Assembly: GCA_951812585.1 (NCBI GenBank)
Contig: OX638318.1
Location: 24,819-88,818 of the forward strand
Source of the DNA: Rhodothermales bacterium
GTDB taxonomy: Bacteria > Bacteroidota > Rhodothermia > Rhodothermales > Bin80
DNA: 64,000 nt
Reading direction: 5' to 3'
In this document: positions 17,267 to 26,690 of the stretch, piece by piece
Layout: every line of letters begins with the position of its first letter
Position numbering within the stretch: the stretch's first letter is position 1
Notes under the pieces: model-generated
Told to the model about the DNA's origin: nothing
Databases searched by the model: none
Seen by the model: only the letters and a program-made list of their open reading frames with translations
Translations under genes and position numbers: made by a program

Positions 17267-18526
17267 CTATATGATGGTGCCTGCGGGTATGGCAACGTTT
17301 TTGGGGACTACGACGATGCCATCGCGAATATAGTAGCCCTCGCCATCCATATTCTGGACACCGCGTGTGTTCTTGATCACACTGCCTTTACCGATGCGCA
17401 CGTTCTTGTCCACAATCGCGCCTTCGATGATGGCTTGGTCGCCGATGCCCGGCTCCGACGGTCCGTCTATGTGCAAGCGCGTGTCGTGGGAATGCAGTGG
17501 ATAGTCATCGGCGCCCATGATGATCGAGCGCCTGATCCGAGTGCCACTGCCTATGAGGGAGCGGATGCCGATAATGGAATCGGCGATGTGGCTGTGGCCG
17601 ACGATGCTCCCCTCAGAAACCAGCGACCGGGTTACATGCGCGTCTTCGATCACGGCAGGTGCCAGCATGCGCGCATTGGTGTAAAGCGGCATAGCCACAT
17701 TGCGCAGATCAAACTGCGGCGTCGCTCCTGTCAGCATGAGATTGGCATCAAAAAAGGAGCGAATCGTTCCAATATCGCTCCAGTAGTCGGTGAAGGGGTA
17801 GCTCACCACGTTCAGGCGCCCGATCGCATCAGGGATGATCTGCTTGCCAAAGTCATGGTCGTTCGGCCTGCTGTCCAGCGTGCTGCGCAAGCGTTGGCTG
17901 TCGAAGACGTAGATCCCCATGGACGCCAGGTACGTGCGCCCGGCCTCGGCCATGGCCTTCGGTACGGGGCTTTCCTTGCCCGCAAGGTCCTGAGGCTTTT
18001 CGTGGAACTCCGTGATGCGGTTCTTATCGTCGGTCTTGAGAATGCCGAACTGGGGCGCTTCCGCTCTGGAGACCGGAATTGTCGCCACTGTCACCGCCGC
18101 GCTATGCGCCCGGTGGTGCGCCATCAGCTTCCGATAATCCATCGTGTAGAGCTGATCGCCGGACAGGATCAGCACATGCTCGTGGCGGTACACCGAAAAA
18201 TGCGGTATGCTCTGGCGCACCGCATCCGCTGTACCCTGGAACCACTCTGATGACGTCCGTGTCTGCTCTGCTGCCATCACCGTGACGAAGCCGCGCCGAT
18301 ACCGGTCAAAGCGGTACGTGGCCATGTGACTGTTGAGACTGGCGGAGTTGAACTGCGTCAGTACGAAGATCTTGTCGACTCCGGAATTAATGCAGTTGGA
18401 CACCGGCACATCTATCAGGCGGTACTTTCCCGCCAGCGGGACCGCAGGCTTGGCGCGCACCTGCGTCAGCGGAAAGAGGCGTGAACCGACCCCTCCGCCC
18501 AGGATCAAAGCGATGCAATCGTCCAT
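17267..18526 (-). CDS. glgC: Glucose-1-phosphate adenylyltransferase
   Basis: This enzyme makes ADP-glucose from glucose-1-phosphate and ATP, the committed step of bacterial glycogen synthesis. The ATG at 18526 gives MDDCIALILGGGVGSRLFPLT with the nucleotidyltransferase signature GGGxGxRL, and an upstream in-frame start at 18586 adds unrelated residues. Further motifs are AVPLAGKYRLIDVPVSNCINSG, WFQGTADAVRQ, LILSGDQLYTMDY and FTDYWSDIGTIRSF. The C-terminus is a left-handed beta-helix (hexapeptide-like) domain, IGKGSVIKNTRGVQN onward. It has 419 residues, the usual length. No glycogen synthase or branching enzyme lies in the window. Confidence 0.96.
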   Translation of the reverse strand: MDDCIALILGGGVGSRLFPLTQVRAKPAVPLAGKYRLIDVPVSNCINSGVDKIFVLTQFNSASLNSHMATYRFDRYRRGFVTVMAAEQTRTSSEWFQGTADAVRQSIPHFSVYRHEHVLILSGDQLYTMDYRKLMAHHRAHSAAVTVATIPVSRAEAPQFGILKTDDKNRITEFHEKPQDLAGKESPVPKAMAEAGRTYLASMGIYVFDSQRLRSTLDSRPNDHDFGKQIIPDAIGRLNVVSYPFTDYWSDIGTIRSFFDANLMLTGATPQFDLRNVAMPLYTNARMLAPAVIEDAHVTRSLVSEGSIVGHSHIADSIIGIRSLIGSGTRIRRSIIMGADDYPLHSHDTRLHIDGPSEPGIGDQAIIEGAIVDKNVRIGKGSVIKNTRGVQNMDGEGYYIRDGIVVVPKNVAIPAGTII

Positions 18527-18666
18527 GCAACCAGGTCGTGCATGCAACAGGTCGTGTGATGCACGCAAGATACAGACTGCACGCACCCTTATGTTCGTTC
18601 TCTTGTTAGTTCTCTGTGATAGTACGGTGCAGAAACCGATGCGCCCCGGTTGCTGTTCACTTCCTT

Positions 18667-21600
18667 ATGAGTGACGAATCCCGCGCACTGCTCGCCCACC
18701 TGAAGGGCCGGCTTCAGCGCACCGCGCGCCGCATGACCGTGGCACATCTGGCCTACGGTCTGCTGCTCACTACGGGCCTCTGCTGCGCGCTGCTCCTTCT
18801 TATGGTAGGGGTCGAAGCGCTGTTCTGGGTTGCGGTTCCCTGGCGAAGCCTGCTCTTCTGGGTGCTGATGCTGACAGGATGCGCACTGATCGCCACCCTC
18901 TTGGCACGTCCGCTCCTGCGCCTTGCGGGCATGCTTCCCGGACCCCCGCACCGATCCACCGCTGAGCGTATCAGCGCACGGTATCCTGAACTCGAAGACC
19001 GCCTGGTGAACCTCCTGGACCTTGGCGAAGGTCGCGCCAGCCAAGCGCCGGCACCGCTCGTCGATGGGGCCCTCAAGATGCTCCATGACACTGTGCACGA
19101 CATGCCGCTAGAGCATGCCGCCTCCTTTGCACCGGCGCGACGCATGGGACGCCTGGCCTCAGTACCGGTGGCAGGACTTCTGGTGTTCATGGCGGCCGCG
19201 CCCGCGACCTTTATGGACGCATCGCAGCGGCTCTTCTCTCCCGGGGTGCGTTTTGTGCGCCCCGCGCCGTTCACGCTTGGCGTCGTGCCCGGCAATGCGA
19301 CCATCGTGCGCGGCGAAACGCTCCAGATTACGGCGACCGCCACAGGCACCGATGTGCCGGCCTCGGCTACGCTCCTGTTTGATCGGGCCCAGCCGGTAGC
19401 GCTGGCAGCGGCGCCTGGCGGCACGTTTGCGTACGAAATCGTTAATGTGCGCGAAGACTTTCGGTACCGGATCCAGGCCGGCACCGTGCTTACGGACTGG
19501 TATGCGATTGAGGTCATCGAGCGCCCCGTCGTGCGGAGCCTGCAGGTAACGCTCGTTGCCCCCGTCTACACAGGACTGCCGACGCAGGTTTTGCCGCCGG
19601 GCACTGGCGATATCCTGGCACTTCCCGGCACCAAGGCAAAGCTCTCTGTTCGCGGTGGAGCGGCGCAGGCACTTCTGGTCTTTGGCAGCGGCCGTGTAGA
19701 TACGCTGGCACCCGGCCCTGTTGCAGAAGGCTCATTCACGATTCGCAGCAAGGATACCTACCACATTCGCCTAGAGAATGCGGCAGGAATACGCAATCAT
19801 GATCCCATAACCTACCAGGTGACGCCGCTGACCGACCTGTCGCCCACCATCGTCATACACGAACCTGGACCGGACGCCATGCTGGACCTCGCCCTCCAGA
19901 TCGACGTCTTGCTCCAGCTGCGCGACGATTTCGGGTTCCATGACCTGCGCCTGTGGTGGCGCCTGGCGGAAAGCCGGTTCAACGAAGTCATGGCCGAACC
20001 GGTGCCGATTGCGCTCGCCCTGACGGCGCCCCAGGCACCCGATCAGCAGGTGGCATACCCGTGGTTTGTCGTACAGTCCACCGGGCTGGATATCGTGCCC
20101 GGCGATGTCATCGAGTACTTCGCAGAGGTACGCGACAATGATGCTGTGAGCGGATTCAAGGCGGCCCGGAGCGCTTTGCATCGACTACGCCTACCCTCGG
20201 CTGCCGAGCGCTACGACGCGCTGAGCGATGCGCAGCTGGACACCGAGAACGAAATGCAGGCGCTTTTGGAGGACAGCGAGCGGATCCGTGAGCAGTTTGA
20301 AGAGGTGCGCGATGAGCTTAGACGCAAGCAGCATGGCGACTGGAATGATCAGCGGCAGCTTGAACGGCTGGCTGATGCGCAAGAGGCGCTCGAAGCGCGC
20401 GTGGACGAGCTGGTCGCTTCCATGGCCGACACAGCGAACGATATGGAGGGCCTCGTCAGTGAGGAGACACGCGAGATGTTCGATGAGCTGCGCCAGGTCA
20501 CCGAAGAAATCAACGCGCCCGAACTCCTGGAGGCCATGCAGCAGCTCCAGGAAGCGGTGGAGGCACTCGACCCGCGGAATATGCAGGATGCGTTGGATCG
20601 AATTGGACTTAACGAGGAGATGCTCCGCGACCGCCTGGAGCGCGCCTTGGAGCTGTTCAAGAATTTCCAGGTGCAGCAGAAGCTGGAAGAGGCTGCGGAT
20701 CGCACGGAGAAGCTGAGCGCGGTACAGGAGCAGTTGTCCGACAAGATTGCCGAGGATCCGGAGGGCGCCCACGAGGACCGGGAAACCTTGGTGGCAGAGC
20801 AAATGCTGAGCAAGGAAGAGATGGAGCAGCTGGAGTCGACGATGGAGGACATTGCACGCCGCATGGAAGAGCTTCGCAATGCGCCACAGGAAGCCATGGC
20901 ACAGCTGAGCGAAGAAACCCGTGCGCAAGCGCTGCCTGAACAGATGCAGGAGAATGCCCAAAAGATGCAGGAAGGCCAGATGCAGGCGGCCAGGCAGCAG
21001 CAGCAGAACATGCAACAGAGCCTGCAGCAGCTTCAAGAGAACCTGCAGAGCATGCTCAGCGGCATGCAGGGCAACCAGCTTCAGATCAGTTTCGCCGCAC
21101 TCCAGCGCCTGCTCAGCGATGTGCTGATTCTATCGCATGACCAAGAGGCACTGCGGCGCGAGGTTGATGTCGCCGCGCCGGACAGCCCGCTCCTCAGGGA
21201 CTTTGCGCTGCAGCAGCATGCCATGCTGGATGGGCTTGGCACCGTAACCGACTCGCTGCAAACCTTGGCGCGCCAGATCCCGCAGATGACGCGTGCGGTG
21301 CAAGAGCGCAGCGGCACAGCCATACTAGCGATGGAGCGGGCGGTCACCGCCATGGTGGCCCGCAACAGCACGGTCGCTTCGAATGAGCAGCGGGCTGCCA
21401 TGACAAGCCTCAACGAGCTCGCGCTACTCCTCAGCAACCTGATGGATCAGCTGATGAACTCCCCGAATAATAATTCGTCCGGGGGCATGTCCATGAGTCA
21501 GATGATCCAGCAGCTGCAGCAGATGGCGTCCGAGCAGCAGCAGCTCAACAGGCAGATTCAGGAAATGCTGGGCCAGTTGCAGGGGCAGCGGCTGACGCAG

Positions 21601-22029
21601 GATATGCAGGCGAGGATGCAGCAACTGGCTGCGCAGCAGCAGGCAATGCAGCGGCAACTGGAAGAGATGAGTCGCCAAAGCGATGTGGCGCAGCGGCTGG
21701 CGGGTGACCTCAACAAGATTGCGTCCCAGATGGAAGAAACCGTTGAGCAGCTCGGAGCCTTCAGTACAAGCCGCGAGCTTCAGGAGCGGCAGCAGCAGAT
21801 TCTGACGCGGCTTTTGGACGCATCACGCGCGCTTCAGGAGCGCGGCAGGCATCGGCAGCGCGAGGGGCGCACCGGCGAAGCCGTTGCACGCGATAGCCCA
21901 GGCGCGCCCGATGCTTCCCACCCGGATGAGCAATTGCGGCGCGCCTTGCTAGATGCCTTGGAAAGCGGATATACGCCGGATTATCAAGAACTTATCCGTC
22001 GCTACTTCGAGCTGCTTCAGCGGCAGTAG
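18667..22029 (+). CDS. Large DUF4175-family membrane protein with glutamine/methionine-rich coiled coils
   Basis: The 1120 residues begin at ATG 18667, after an untranslated leader that has an in-frame upstream start at 18616. Two hydrophobic segments near residues 25-85 and one near 165-185 anchor it in the membrane. A large periplasmic region with beta-sandwich repeats (about 200-500) follows. The C-terminal half is a very long coiled coil (about 530-1060), rich in Q, M, E and L. It includes runs such as QQQQNMQQSLQQLQENLQS and MQQLAAQQQAMQRQLEEM. This is the DUF4175 architecture of Bacteroidota and Proteobacteria, whose function is not established. It is divergent from glgC and its 3' end overlaps the convergent DCC gene by 38 bases. 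Confidence 0.85.
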   Translation: MSDESRALLAHLKGRLQRTARRMTVAHLAYGLLLTTGLCCALLLLMVGVEALFWVAVPWRSLLFWVLMLTGCALIATLLARPLLRLAGMLPGPPHRSTAERISARYPELEDRLVNLLDLGEGRASQAPAPLVDGALKMLHDTVHDMPLEHAASFAPARRMGRLASVPVAGLLVFMAAAPATFMDASQRLFSPGVRFVRPAPFTLGVVPGNATIVRGETLQITATATGTDVPASATLLFDRAQPVALAAAPGGTFAYEIVNVREDFRYRIQAGTVLTDWYAIEVIERPVVRSLQVTLVAPVYTGLPTQVLPPGTGDILALPGTKAKLSVRGGAAQALLVFGSGRVDTLAPGPVAEGSFTIRSKDTYHIRLENAAGIRNHDPITYQVTPLTDLSPTIVIHEPGPDAMLDLALQIDVLLQLRDDFGFHDLRLWWRLAESRFNEVMAEPVPIALALTAPQAPDQQVAYPWFVVQSTGLDIVPGDVIEYFAEVRDNDAVSGFKAARSALHRLRLPSAAERYDALSDAQLDTENEMQALLEDSERIREQFEEVRDELRRKQHGDWNDQRQLERLADAQEALEARVDELVASMADTANDMEGLVSEETREMFDELRQVTEEINAPELLEAMQQLQEAVEALDPRNMQDALDRIGLNEEMLRDRLERALELFKNFQVQQKLEEAADRTEKLSAVQEQLSDKIAEDPEGAHEDRETLVAEQMLSKEEMEQLESTMEDIARRMEELRNAPQEAMAQLSEETRAQALPEQMQENAQKMQEGQMQAARQQQQNMQQSLQQLQENLQSMLSGMQGNQLQISFAALQRLLSDVLILSHDQEALRREVDVAAPDSPLLRDFALQQHAMLDGLGTVTDSLQTLARQIPQMTRAVQERSGTAILAMERAVTAMVARNSTVASNEQRAAMTSLNELALLLSNLMDQLMNSPNNNSSGGMSMSQMIQQLQQMASEQQQLNRQIQEMLGQLQGQRLTQDMQARMQQLAAQQQAMQRQLEEMSRQSDVAQRLAGDLNKIASQMEETVEQLGAFSTSRELQERQQQILTRLLDASRALQERGRHRQREGRTGEAVARDSPGAPDASHPDEQLRRALLDALESGYTPDYQELIRRYFELLQRQ

Positions 22030-22351
22030 CAGGACAATGAGAATTGCAAGCATGGCGCCGCCGGGCTACCATGCCGTACGCGGCGTCGCGCCAAGGACGG
22101 GGCACCGCGCGAAGGAGCGCAACCAAGGGCCAGGCACCCGGGAGATGCCGGAAGATCCGCAGGACCGCTTCGGAAGCCCGCCAGGTGCCGTTTGCATCGG
22201 CCAGCACGATGCCACCCTGCTCATGCCATGCGGACCCCTGGATAGGCCGCATGACCAGGCGCCCCTTCCGGTCGCACCGCTGCACCCACTGGACGCAGGA
22301 CTGGCACAGCGTGCACGTTCCATCGAAGTAGACTGTTGGTTGCCCTGTCAC
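21992..22351 (-). CDS. DCC-family thiol-disulfide oxidoreductase (DUF393)
   Basis: This small protein (119 residues) has the diagnostic DGTCTLCQSCVQW motif, in which DGxCxLC gives the family its DCC name. A later tract, RHLPGAWPLVALLRAVPRP, is the conserved middle block of DUF393. The family is thioredoxin-like and is predicted to do thiol chemistry. A cellular target is not known. It lies tail to tail with the DUF4175 gene (38-base overlap) and head to head with chrA (11-base gap), so its promoter must overlap chrA's. The C-terminus is more cysteine- and arginine-rich than usual (RRRHACNSHC). Confidence 0.82.
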   Translation of the reverse strand: MTGQPTVYFDGTCTLCQSCVQWVQRCDRKGRLVMRPIQGSAWHEQGGIVLADANGTWRASEAVLRIFRHLPGAWPLVALLRAVPRPWRDAAYGMVARRRHACNSHCPATAAEAARSSDG

Positions 22352-22362
22352 GGTAGTGCTGG

Positions 22363-23484
22363 ATGAAGGCGCTCAGTCCTCTTGTACGCCTTTTCTTGAA
22401 GCTTGGCTTCATTGGCTTCGGCGGGCCGGCGGCCGTGATCGCCATGATGGAGGATGAGCTTGTCACGCGAAGGCAGTGGATGACGCGCGCGCACTACCTG
22501 GATCTGGTTGGGGCCACCAACCTGATTCCTGGGCCCAACTCCACGGAAGTGGCTATGCATGTCGGGTATGAACGCGCCGGATTCAAGGGGCTGGTGACGG
22601 CCGGAAGCTGTTTCATCTTGCCCGCAGCGCTGATGACGGGCGCATTAGGCTGGCTGTATGTGCAGTATGGCACACTGCCCGAAGTCGGGCCCTTCCTGCT
22701 CGGCATCAAGCCGGCGGTCATCGCGATAATTCTGGGCGCCCTCTGGCGCTTGGGCAAGGCGGCGGTCAAGAGCATCACGATGATTCCAATCGGCCTAGGC
22801 GTATTGGCCGCGCTCTTTATGGGCGTTGCGCCGATTATGGCGCTTCTGGCTGGAGCCATTATTGGAATGGCGTGGCTGTACCTTCGCACCAAGCCGCCAT
22901 CTGTGAACATGGTGGCCGGCTTCCTCATTCCTTCCTGGCTTGGGCAGGTTGCCACACAGGAGGTTCCGCTCTGGAAGCTTGGCTTGTTTTTCCTGAAGGT
23001 GGGCGGCGTATTGTATGGCAGCGGCTACGTGCTGGTCGCCTTTCTGGAAGGCGACCTGGTCCAGCGTTACGGGTGGCTTACGGAGCAGCAGCTGCTCGAC
23101 GCGATCGCCATCGGGCAATTCACGCCTGGCCCGGTGCTAACGACCGCAACCTTTATCGGCATGCTCTTGGGCGGCGCGCCGGGAGCCGCACTGGCTACGC
23201 TGGCGATCTTTCTGCCGTCGTTTGTATTCGTTACGATCCTCAACCCGATCATCCCTAAGCTCCGCCGGTCAGCGGTGATGGGCGCATTTCTGGATGCCAT
23301 CAACGTGAGCGCCGTCGCACTAATGCTCTTTGTGACGCTGCGGCTGGGCGTGAGCGTCCTGATCGCGTGGCAGCCGTGGTTGGTGTTCGCATTGGCGGCG
23401 GTGGCAGTCTTCCGATTTCGGGTTAGCGCCGCATGGCTTGTCGCCGGGAGCTGTGCCCTAGGCTATGGGCTCAGCTTCCTGTAG
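22363..23484 (+). CDS. chrA: Chromate transporter, two-domain ChrA
   Basis: This is a 373-residue integral membrane protein of the CHR superfamily with two homologous halves. Its N-terminal half has LFLKLGFIGFGGPAAVIAMMEDELV and the conserved GATNLIPGPNSTEVAMHVGY. The second half has FLKVGGVLYGSGYVLVAFLEGDLV and AIGQFTPGPVLTTATFIG, the repeated G-x-PGP motif. About ten to twelve hydrophobic segments can be seen. Long-chain ChrA proteins export chromate, and some may carry sulfate-like anions instead. It has no regulatory gene beside it. It is divergent from the DCC gene with an 11-base gap. Confidence 0.93.
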   Translation: MKALSPLVRLFLKLGFIGFGGPAAVIAMMEDELVTRRQWMTRAHYLDLVGATNLIPGPNSTEVAMHVGYERAGFKGLVTAGSCFILPAALMTGALGWLYVQYGTLPEVGPFLLGIKPAVIAIILGALWRLGKAAVKSITMIPIGLGVLAALFMGVAPIMALLAGAIIGMAWLYLRTKPPSVNMVAGFLIPSWLGQVATQEVPLWKLGLFFLKVGGVLYGSGYVLVAFLEGDLVQRYGWLTEQQLLDAIAIGQFTPGPVLTTATFIGMLLGGAPGAALATLAIFLPSFVFVTILNPIIPKLRRSAVMGAFLDAINVSAVALMLFVTLRLGVSVLIAWQPWLVFALAAVAVFRFRVSAAWLVAGSCALGYGLSFL

Positions 23485-23598
23485 CGCCATCCGGCCTGCA
23501 GTCGGCGCGGCCCGCAGTGCGGCGTGCACACTGCCCGGACTCAAGTCGTGGATCTATGACCTCAGATCCAACACCGCAGCCGTTATCAGCCTTGGGCG

Positions 23599-24423
23599 CT
23601 AGGCCGCTGACTGCGGTGCTTTTCGGGTAAAGGCGTGGGTCTGCGCGATGGCGAAGGCGTGCACCGCGGGGTTGTAGCGCCACTCATGGACGGTGATCGC
23701 GCCGACATGGAGTTCCACCACATTAAAGGCATTACGACCCATCTGAGGCGCGCGGTAGCGGCGGCTGGCGGCCGTGCCGGCCAAGGCCACCACGATCCGC
23801 TGGTTGGAACAGGCGACTTCGTGCACCAGAGACCAGTGCCAATGCCCACACAGGATGATCTCCACGCCGGCGCGCGCCGCGGCTGAAAGCAGGCGGCTGG
23901 CATTCTGGGCGATCTCCCGCTTGTATGGGAACCCATCGGCCGTCAGGGGGTGGTGCACAGCCAGCACCTTCACATGGCCTGGAGGCTGCCCCTTGAAATA
24001 CGCGCCCAGGCGGACTGCGTGTGCGGGCGTGCATCGCCCGCGCTCAATAGTCCATGGCGTGGCCGTGTTCAGACCCAGTACCGATACGCCGCGCCCCTCC
24101 CAGGACGGACTCAAGTCGCGCGTCACATAGTGCTTGTATCGCCCAAGAGGCACGGACACGCGCAGGACGGGGCGGTAGATCCACGAATACAGATCATGGT
24201 TGCCCGGTACCACGAGTTGTGGCGACTTAAGCGCCTTCAGAAGTGCGGCGGCGCGGCGGTACTGAAGGCGGTGCGCCCGCTGCACAAGGTCACCCGTAAC
24301 GACTACCAGGTCTGCATCAAGGCCATTGACGCTGCTGATAAGTGCTTCGTCGATGCCGCGATGCGCCCAGCAGCCTGCGTGGATATCAGAAAGGTGCGCA
24401 ATCCTGCAGTGCGGCGTGCCCAC
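23599..24423 (-). CDS. Metallophosphoesterase (calcineurin-like)
   Basis: The protein has 274 residues with the five metal-binding blocks of the calcineurin-like fold: LSDIHAG (8-15), TGDLVQR, PGNHDLYSW, VHHPLT and CGHWHWSLVH. It would use two divalent metals to hydrolyse phosphomono- or diesters, in the cytoplasm since no signal peptide is seen. It starts 4 bases after the E2 stop of the pyruvate dehydrogenase operon, so it is the last cistron of that unit. Substrate is unknown, and cyclic nucleotides or phosphoprotein targets are possible. It converges on chrA with about 110 bases of intergenic DNA and no clear terminator. Confidence 0.87.
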   Translation of the reverse strand: MGTPHCRIAHLSDIHAGCWAHRGIDEALISSVNGLDADLVVVTGDLVQRAHRLQYRRAAALLKALKSPQLVVPGNHDLYSWIYRPVLRVSVPLGRYKHYVTRDLSPSWEGRGVSVLGLNTATPWTIERGRCTPAHAVRLGAYFKGQPPGHVKVLAVHHPLTADGFPYKREIAQNASRLLSAAARAGVEIILCGHWHWSLVHEVACSNQRIVVALAGTAASRRYRAPQMGRNAFNVVELHVGAITVHEWRYNPAVHAFAIAQTHAFTRKAPQSAA

Positions 24424-24426
24424 CGA

Positions 24427-25665
24427 CTACATGAGCAGCGTCAGCGGCTCCTCAAGAAACCCGCGCAGCGTCGCCATAAAGCGCGCACCCAGGGCCCCGT
24501 CCACCGCGCGATGGTCGCAGGAGAGCGTGATCTTCATGCGCTTGCCGGGTACCACCTGCCCTCCTTTGACCACTGGCACGTCGCGAATAGCACCGATGGC
24601 GAGTATGCAGGCATTGGGCGTATTGATGATCGCCGTAAAATCTTCGATGCCGAACATGCCCAGGTTGCTCGTCGTAAAGGTTGAGCCTTCCATCTCCGCG
24701 GGTTGAAGCTTGCGATCCCGCGCGCGCTGCGCCAACGCGGCTGCTTCAGAGGCAATGTCCGTCAAGCCCTTCCGATCGACCCCCCGCACCACGGGCGTGA
24801 CCAGGCCATCCTCGATGGCTACCGCAATGCCAATATCCACATAGTTGTACTGGCGAATCTCGTTTTCCTCGGCCACATAGGAGCTGTTGACTGCGGGATG
24901 CTGCACCAGTGCTGCAGCGCAGGCTTTGGTGACCAGGTCGTTGTAGGAAACCTTGACACCGCCGGTACGCTCGGCCTGGCTGTTCAGGCGCTGCCTTGAA
25001 GCCACCGCCTGTTCCATGTCCACATCGATGCTCAGATAGAAGTGCGGTGCCGTGAACTTGCTCTGCGACAAGCGCCGCGCAATGGTCTTGCGCATCTGCG
25101 AGACGCGGACAGATTCGTAGCCATCCGGCTGGGTCACCGCCGCAGCCGGATGGGACAGATGCGCTTCCACATCGCGCCTTATGATCCGCCCGTCTGGGCC
25201 CGACCCCGACCCGCGCAGCTGATACAGCGGCAGCCCGTGGTCCGCCGCCACGCGGCGCGCCAGCGGAGACGCTTTGATCCTCACGGCGCGGTCAGCTCCT
25301 GCAGCAGCGGGCGCCAATGCGTCCTTCTGCGGTGTGGATACCTGCGGCGATGCTGGTGGCTTTTCCGTTGCAACGGGTGGCGGCTTGTGGTCTGCCTGCT
25401 GGGATAGAAATGCATCCACATCATCGCCGCGCGCACCGAGCACCGCGATCAGTGCGCCGATAGGCAGGGCATCGCCTTCGCCAGCCACCTTGCGCAGCAG
25501 GACGCCATCATCATACGCCTCCACATCCATGGTGGCTTTGTCGGTTTCGACCTGCGCGATGACATCTCCGGCTGCGATCTCGGCCCCTTCATCGACATTC
25601 CACTGGACCAAGACACCTTCCTCCATGGTGTCGGTCATCTTGGGCATCTCTACGGCTATGGGCAT
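24427..25665 (-). CDS. pdhC: Pyruvate dehydrogenase E2, dihydrolipoamide acetyltransferase
   Basis: The 412-residue E2 core of the pyruvate dehydrogenase complex transfers the acetyl group from lipoamide to CoA. The single lipoyl domain has the lipoylation site VETDKATMDVEAY with Lys 43. A short Ala/Pro-rich linker precedes the E1/E3-binding domain (KASPLARRVAADHGLPLYQL, about residues 125-160). The catalytic domain ends with CDHRAVDGALGARF, in which His 385 and Asp 389 form the HxxxD catalytic pair. The start MPIAVEMPKMTDTMEEG is the typical one. It follows pdhB by 22 bases on the - strand. No E3 (lipoamide dehydrogenase) gene is in the window. Confidence 0.96.
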   Translation of the reverse strand: MPIAVEMPKMTDTMEEGVLVQWNVDEGAEIAAGDVIAQVETDKATMDVEAYDDGVLLRKVAGEGDALPIGALIAVLGARGDDVDAFLSQQADHKPPPVATEKPPASPQVSTPQKDALAPAAAGADRAVRIKASPLARRVAADHGLPLYQLRGSGSGPDGRIIRRDVEAHLSHPAAAVTQPDGYESVRVSQMRKTIARRLSQSKFTAPHFYLSIDVDMEQAVASRQRLNSQAERTGGVKVSYNDLVTKACAAALVQHPAVNSSYVAEENEIRQYNYVDIGIAVAIEDGLVTPVVRGVDRKGLTDIASEAAALAQRARDRKLQPAEMEGSTFTTSNLGMFGIEDFTAIINTPNACILAIGAIRDVPVVKGGQVVPGKRMKITLSCDHRAVDGALGARFMATLRGFLEEPLTLLM

Positions 25666-25687
25666 GCTGCTGCGCTCTGGATGTGGT

Positions 25688-26671
25688 CTAGTCTAGGTAC
25701 AATACGTCGCGGCAGGCCTGGTAGGTGTCCTCAGCGCTGGGCATATAGTACGTCATCAGATTCTTGGCATACGGCGCAGGCGTATCCTTGGCGGTGACAC
25801 GGCGGATCGGGGCATCCAGATAGTCAAAGCAGCGCGACTGCACCTGAAAAGCGATCTCTGACGACACGCTCGCAAACGGATTGCTTTCGTCTACAACTAC
25901 GAGGCGGTTGGTCTTCCTGACCGAGCGGGCGACGGTGCCCCAGTCGAAGGGTCGGATCGTGCGCGGGTCTATGACTTCGGCGTAGTACCCGTCGGCTTCC
26001 AGCATCTCTGCGGCCTCCATCGCGCGCCAGTAGCTCTTGTTATGTCCTACAATGGTTACAGCGTCGCCCTCGCGCGCAATACGCGCTTTCCCGATCGGGA
26101 TCAGGTAATCCGCTTCCTCGGACACTTCGCCGCGCATCCCGTACATGAACTCGCTCTCCAGAAACACCACCGGATCATTGTCCCGTATAGCGGACTTGAG
26201 CAGACCCTTCGCATCGTCCGGGTTGGAAATAGAAACCACCTTAAGTCCCGGAAAGCAGCTGAAGATAGACTCGACCGACGAGTTGTGCGTTGCCGCCAGC
26301 TGCCCGGCGGCTCCGTTCGGCCCCCGGAATACAATCGGAAAGCTGAACTGTCCGCCCGACATGTAGCGGATCTTTGCTGCGTTGTTGATGATCTGATCCA
26401 TCGCCACAAAGGCGAAATTCCAGGTCATGAACTCGATGATCGGCCTGAGCCCGCACATCGCGGCCCCTAGCCCCAGTCCCGCAAAGCCGTTTTCGCTTAT
26501 GGGCGTGTCAATGACACGGTTGGAGCCAAAGCGATCCTGCATCCCTTCGCTTACCTTGTAAGCCCCGTTGTATTCCGCTACTTCTTCTCCCATAAGGAAC
26601 ACATCGGTGTCGCGATCCATCTCCTCCACCATGGCTGCGCGGATCGCTTCACGAAGCTGCAACTGCGCCAT
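25688..26671 (-). CDS. pdhB: Pyruvate dehydrogenase E1 subunit beta
   Basis: The beta chain of the heterotetrameric E1 decarboxylates pyruvate and acylates lipoyl-E2. The ATG at 26671 gives MAQLQLREAIRAAMVEEM and 327 residues, matching the family. An upstream in-frame start at 26788 only reads through the end of pdhA. Diagnostic blocks include VFLMGEEVAEYNGAYKVS (the glutamate that activates thiamine diphosphate), TPISENGFAGLGLGAAM, RGPNGAAGQLAATHNSSVESIF and DPRTIRPFDWGTV. It sits between pdhA (19-base gap) and pdhC in one - strand operon, so the E1 and E2 genes are co-expressed. Confidence 0.96.
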   Translation of the reverse strand: MAQLQLREAIRAAMVEEMDRDTDVFLMGEEVAEYNGAYKVSEGMQDRFGSNRVIDTPISENGFAGLGLGAAMCGLRPIIEFMTWNFAFVAMDQIINNAAKIRYMSGGQFSFPIVFRGPNGAAGQLAATHNSSVESIFSCFPGLKVVSISNPDDAKGLLKSAIRDNDPVVFLESEFMYGMRGEVSEEADYLIPIGKARIAREGDAVTIVGHNKSYWRAMEAAEMLEADGYYAEVIDPRTIRPFDWGTVARSVRKTNRLVVVDESNPFASVSSEIAFQVQSRCFDYLDAPIRRVTAKDTPAPYAKNLMTYYMPSAEDTYQACRDVLYLD

Positions 26672-26690
26672 TACGTTATCCTGGTTGGTG

